Of a stretch of 64,000 nt of DNA, positions 61,101 through 64,000 are shown piece by piece (within the stretch, counting starts at the first letter, position 1; each line of letters starts with the position of its first letter). The notes under the pieces were generated by a model. That model was not told where the DNA came from. It did not search any database and saw only the letters and a program-made list of their open reading frames with translations. The position numbers and the translations under genes were made by a program. The stretch comes from Kocuria sp. (GTDB lineage: Bacteria > Actinomycetota > Actinomycetes > Actinomycetales > Micrococcaceae): contig JAKDJD010000008.1 in NCBI GenBank assembly GCA_030454085.1, positions 22,808-86,807 on the forward strand, given 5' to 3'.

Positions 61101-62540
61101 TTACTCCTTGGGGAAGCTGGCCGGATGAGCTCCGGCCATCTCCTCGACTACGCGAATGACCTGGCACGAGTACCCGAACTCGTTGTCGTACCACACGTAG
61201 ACGACCACGGAGTTGCCGGAGACGATCGTCGCCAAACCGTCGACGATGCCGGCCCGGCGCGATCCGACGAAGTCTGTCGAGACGACTTCGTGCGAGTCCG
61301 TGTAGTCGATCTGCTTCCGCAGGGTCGAGTTCAGGGACATGTCACGCAGATAGGCGTTCAGCGAATCCTTCGAATCGGGCGCCTCGTCCAGTTGCAGGTT
61401 CAGGATAGCCATCGACACGTCGGGGGTGGGAACGCGGATGGCGTTGCCCGTGAGCTTCCCCTTGAGCTGGGGGAGCGCCTTGGCCACGGCCTTTGCCGCC
61501 CCGGTCTCGGTCAACACCATGTTCAATGCTGCGGACCGGCCTCGGCGGTCTCCCTTGTGGAAGTTGTCGATGAGGTTCTGGTCGTTGGTGAACGAGTGAA
61601 CGGTTTCGACGTGTCCGTGCGAGACGCCGTATTCGTCGTCCAGAACCTTGAGGACCGGTGTGATCGCGTTGGTCGTGCAGGAGGCGGCGGAGACGATGCG
61701 GTCGTCGTCGGAAAGGATGTCGTGGTTGACCCCGCAGACGATGTTCTTCAGCTCCCCCTTGCCGGGAGCGGTCAGGAGAACCTTCGCCGCGCCCTTGGCC
61801 CGGAGATGCTGGGACAGGCCTTCTTCGTCCCGCCAGCGGCCCGTGTTGTCGATGATCAGGGCGTTGTCGATGCCGTACTCGGTGTAGTCCACGGTGGCCG
61901 GGTCCGAGGAGTAGATGAACTGGATCGGCACGCCGTTGGCGGTCACGATGTTGGTCTCGGGGTCCACCTGGATGGTTCCGCGGAATGCTCCGTGGACCGA
62001 GTCGCGACGAAGCAGGGATGCCCTCTTGAACAGGTCTTCTTCGCCGTTCTTGCGTACGACGACGGCACGCAGGTTCAGTCCCGAACCGAGGCCGCGCTCG
62101 ATCAGTATGCGAGCCAGGAGCCGGCCGATTCGGCCAAAACCGTAGAGAACGATGTCCTGGCTCTTGCGTTCCTCCTGGCCCTGGAGGCCGACGACGTCGG
62201 CGAGCTGGTCGCGCAACCATCCTTTGACATCGGAGTCATTTCCTTGGGTCTTGTGCAATTTGTTGAGTCTGGCCAGATCGACGGAGGCCGGACCCAATTC
62301 GAGTTCGTCCAGCGCCTCGACCAGCGGGTACGTCTCTTCGAGGCTGAGCTCGACCGTATCGATCTGCCTGGCCCAACGGTGGGCCTTGATGATGTCGGTG
62401 ACCGACTGGTTGAGCAGGCTGCGGCCGTGAATGTTCACGACCACGCGGTTCTCGCGGTGCAACCGGCCGATCAGCGGGATCATGGCTTCGGCGAGCTCTT
62501 CGCGGCGGGACCATTCGGTGGGGGTGACAGGGCTGGTCAC
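61101..62540 (-). CDS. gap: Glyceraldehyde-3-phosphate dehydrogenase, long form (GapB-like)
   Basis: A 479-residue GAPDH, longer than the usual 330-340 residues because of an N-terminal extension of about 125 residues (WSRREELAEAMIPLIGRLHRE). The Rossmann motif is YGFGRIGRLLARIL and the catalytic cysteine is in SAASCTTNAITPVL, with HSFTNDQN and the WYDNEFGYS end. Such long forms are known in corynebacteria (GapB, about 480 residues) and act in the reverse, gluconeogenic direction. GTG 62540 is chosen for its GAAGG site; in-frame codons further upstream have no good signal. Confidence 0.92.
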   Translation of the reverse strand: MTSPVTPTEWSRREELAEAMIPLIGRLHRENRVVVNIHGRSLLNQSVTDIIKAHRWARQIDTVELSLEETYPLVEALDELELGPASVDLARLNKLHKTQGNDSDVKGWLRDQLADVVGLQGQEERKSQDIVLYGFGRIGRLLARILIERGLGSGLNLRAVVVRKNGEEDLFKRASLLRRDSVHGAFRGTIQVDPETNIVTANGVPIQFIYSSDPATVDYTEYGIDNALIIDNTGRWRDEEGLSQHLRAKGAAKVLLTAPGKGELKNIVCGVNHDILSDDDRIVSAASCTTNAITPVLKVLDDEYGVSHGHVETVHSFTNDQNLIDNFHKGDRRGRSAALNMVLTETGAAKAVAKALPQLKGKLTGNAIRVPTPDVSMAILNLQLDEAPDSKDSLNAYLRDMSLNSTLRKQIDYTDSHEVVSTDFVGSRRAGIVDGLATIVSGNSVVVYVWYDNEFGYSCQVIRVVEEMAGAHPASFPKE

Positions 62541-62756
62541 AGTTAGACCTTCACTTTCTCGTTCCGGGGCTTCGCTGACCCGGACGTGATCTTCGAACGC
62601 ATGCTCGTGCTGAGCATTTTCCAGCGTAGATGATCGGGGCGGGCAATTTTTGCGAAATGTGGGGTTCGTGGATGGAAAACAACGTGTCGCGTGCCACATT
62701 TGGAGATCGGTATCCGCAACCCTTCACGAGGATGGTCCCTCGGCTTCCGGCCTCGA

Positions 62757-62762
62757 TAGACT
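62757..62762 (+). promoter_or_regulatory. Candidate -10 (TAGACT) of a leaderless PfkB kinase transcript
   Basis: TAGACT ends 6 bases before ATG 62769 and there is no ribosome site between, so the mRNA probably starts at the initiation codon. The -35 region is not recognisable. Confidence 0.45.
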
Positions 62763-62768
62763 GGGCGC

Positions 62769-63734
62769 ATGCTAACTGTGATCGGCGAGGCACTCGTAGA
62801 CATCGTGAAGAAGGGCGGGGAGGTTCCCAGAACCCACCCCGGAGGCAGTCCCCTGAACGTTGCCGTGGGGCTGTCTCGGCTGGGGCACAGGACCAGATTC
62901 ATTGGCAGGTACGGCCGGGACGAGCACGGCAACGTCATTGACGAGCATCTTCGGGACTCCGGGGTCGAACTGCCGATCGGGCCCGACGACGAGCCGACGT
63001 CGGTCGCCGAGTCCGAACTCGACGAAACCGGTGCCGCATCCTACGATTTCCGGCTGGACTGGAATCTCGAGGCGGCTCGCGACAGGTTGGGGGAGCTCCT
63101 GGCGGAGACGGATCTGCTGCACGTCGGTTCGATTGGAGCGATGCTCGAGCCGGGAGCCTCGACCGTTGTCGAGGCCGTCCGCCAAGCCTCGCCGCACGCG
63201 CTGATTGCCTACGATCCCAATTGCCGTCCGACGATCATTCCCGACTCGTCCGAGGCTCGGGAGCGGGCCGAATCCGTGGTCACCTGCGCCGACGTCGTGA
63301 AAGCATCGGACGAGGACCTGCTGTGGCTCTATCCTCATCGTACGGTCGAGGAATCCGCCCGGGCCTGGCTCGAATCCGGGGTGGGTCTCGTGGTCGTCAC
63401 TCGCGGAGAGTGGGGCCCGTGGGCCATCAGCCGTGGCTCTGGCGGGAACGGGGTTCGTCTCCAGCCTCCTCGCGTGGAGGTCTCGGACACCGTGGGCGCC
63501 GGAGACTCCTTCATGGCGGCCCTCCTGTCGGCACTGGTGGATCGGGGCATCTGCGGCGCACGGAGCCGAGAAGGACTCGATGCGCTGACGGCGGAGGACT
63601 TGCAGGATGTGCTGCGGCGGGCGGTCGTGGCGGCCGCCCTGACCGTTTCCCGGAAAGGCGCCGACTCGCCGAGCCGTGAAGAACTGGAAGAGTATCTGAA
63701 GCGAGAGAAGGAGAACGAGAATGCTGGATCGTGA
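62769..63734 (+). CDS. PfkB-family carbohydrate kinase (fructokinase-like)
   Basis: A 321-residue sugar kinase. [15 protein letters not shown] and GRYGRDEHG near the N-terminus form the sugar-binding lid, YDPNCRP follows, and [14 protein letters not shown] is the ATP/anion-hole signature with the catalytic Asp. It most resembles bacterial fructokinases; IolC-type 2-deoxy-5-keto-gluconate kinase cannot be fully excluded, although its location 15 kb from the inositol genes argues against that. Its 3' end overlaps the next gene by 14 bases. Transcription appears leaderless. Confidence 0.88.
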   Translation: MLTVIGEALVDIVKKGGEVPRTHPGGSPLNVAVGLSRLGHRTRFIGRYGRDEHGNVIDEHLRDSGVELPIGPDDEPTSVAESELDETGAASYDFRLDWNLEAARDRLGELLAETDLLHVGSIGAMLEPGASTVVEAVRQASPHALIAYDPNCRPTIIPDSSEARERAESVVTCADVVKASDEDLLWLYPHRTVEESARAWLESGVGLVVVTRGEWGPWAISRGSGGNGVRLQPPRVEVSDTVGAGDSFMAALLSALVDRGICGARSREGLDALTAEDLQDVLRRAVVAAALTVSRKGADSPSREELEEYLKREKENENAGS

Positions 63735-64000
63735 ACCGTACGCCGGTCTGCCGCAACTGCCCGAATTCACGCTGACCTCTGATGACGTGGCAGAAAACCA
63801 GCCTCTGGCGCTCGACCAGGCCTCGGGCGCCATGGGTATCGAAGGCGGCAAGGACATCGCTCCCCATCTCTCATGGTCGGGAGCCCCGGAAGGGACCAAG
63901 AGCTACGTGGTCACCTGCTTCGATCCCGATGCTCCCACGCCCTCCGGCTTCTGGCATCTGTGCGTGTCCAACATTCCCGCGGACGTCACGGAGCTGCCGA
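63721..64000 (+). CDS. YbhB/YbcL (Raf kinase inhibitor-like) protein, 3' end outside window
   Basis: The first 93 residues of a PEBP-fold protein. [44 protein letters not shown] and [17 protein letters not shown] are the conserved YbhB/YbcL core, including the DPDAP anion pocket. The biochemical role of bacterial members is unsettled. ATG 63721 has AAGGAG upstream and overlaps the kinase end. The gene is cut by the right edge of the window. Confidence 0.88.
   Translation, partial: MLDREPYAGLPQLPEFTLTSDDVAENQPLALDQASGAMGIEGGKDIAPHLSWSGAPEGTKSYVVTCFDPDAPTPSGFWHLCVSNIPADVTELP

Noticed and set aside
62769..63734. The PfkB kinase as IolC
   Set aside because: Sequence is closer to fructokinases and it lies far from the inositol genes with no shared operator; not strong enough to call iolC.
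1..64000. Search by eye for tRNA, rRNA, CRISPR, insertion sequences, integrase/att sites and phage genes
   Set aside because: None recognised; the tandem SGNH array is the only sizeable repeat found.

Overview
The window is GC-rich, densely coded DNA with short intergenic gaps, strong AGGAGG ribosome sites and many GTG/TTG starts. Together with the gene content (a UV endonuclease of the pyrimidine-dimer glycosylase type, a long 479-residue GAPDH, a DtxR-type iron box, 5-oxoprolinase-like genes), this points to a chromosomal segment of a Gram-positive actinobacterium, most likely a Micrococcales/Micrococcaceae relative. I saw no rRNA, tRNA, CRISPR array, insertion sequence or prophage.

Region 1 (1-7041) is an amino-compound catabolic operon: the tail of an M20 amidohydrolase, an MHS-type transporter, an SDR, a class III aminotransferase, a succinate-semialdehyde-type aldehyde dehydrogenase and alanine dehydrogenase. 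The set fits a pyruvate/alanine-coupled transamination and oxidation route. Region 2 (7112-11507, minus strand) holds an uncharacterised protein, a YjiH-type membrane protein and two Gfo/Idh/MocA oxidoreductases behind a TTGTCAGGACAA palindrome.

Region 3 (12103-33127) is an exopolysaccharide locus. It has four GT4-like glycosyltransferases, an aldo/keto reductase, a GMC oxidoreductase, a WcaF-like acetyltransferase, a Wzy-like polymerase, a nucleotide-sugar dehydrogenase, an LMW tyrosine phosphatase, a Wzc-like tyrosine autokinase, a Wzx-like flippase and a GT2-like transferase. These are followed by three tandem paralogous Tat lipoproteins of the SGNH type, a beta-helix protein and a small lectin-like protein. 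The locus carries four apparent lesions: an in-frame TAG in the dehydrogenase and frameshifts in the flippase, the second SGNH copy and the lectin-like gene. The SGNH array arose by duplication of a unit that included the 3' end of the upstream glycosyltransferase, whose remnants precede copies 2 and 3.

Region 4 (33243-48636) is a myo-inositol-type catabolic island. A LacI regulator precedes an ALDH-iolD-aldolase-hydroxyacid dehydrogenase operon, then a Gfo/Idh-SDR-iolE-iolG operon. Both operons have TGGACCGGTCCA palindromes just downstream of good promoters. After an iron-regulated siderophore-interacting protein come a minus-strand gntR-iolB-TauE operon and a divergent sugar porter. The GntR intergenic region has the same TTGTCAGGACAA palindrome found upstream of the distant Gfo/Idh pair. 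No iolC or iolJ is present in the island.

Region 5 (48742-64000) is mostly housekeeping: a UV endonuclease, a TIGR01777 epimerase, RarD, an NRAMP-like transporter facing a biotin carboxylase/BCCP and KipI-KipA fusion pair, a proline-rich membrane protein, a CPBP protease, an M18 aminopeptidase, GAPDH, a PfkB kinase and the start of a YbhB/YbcL protein.
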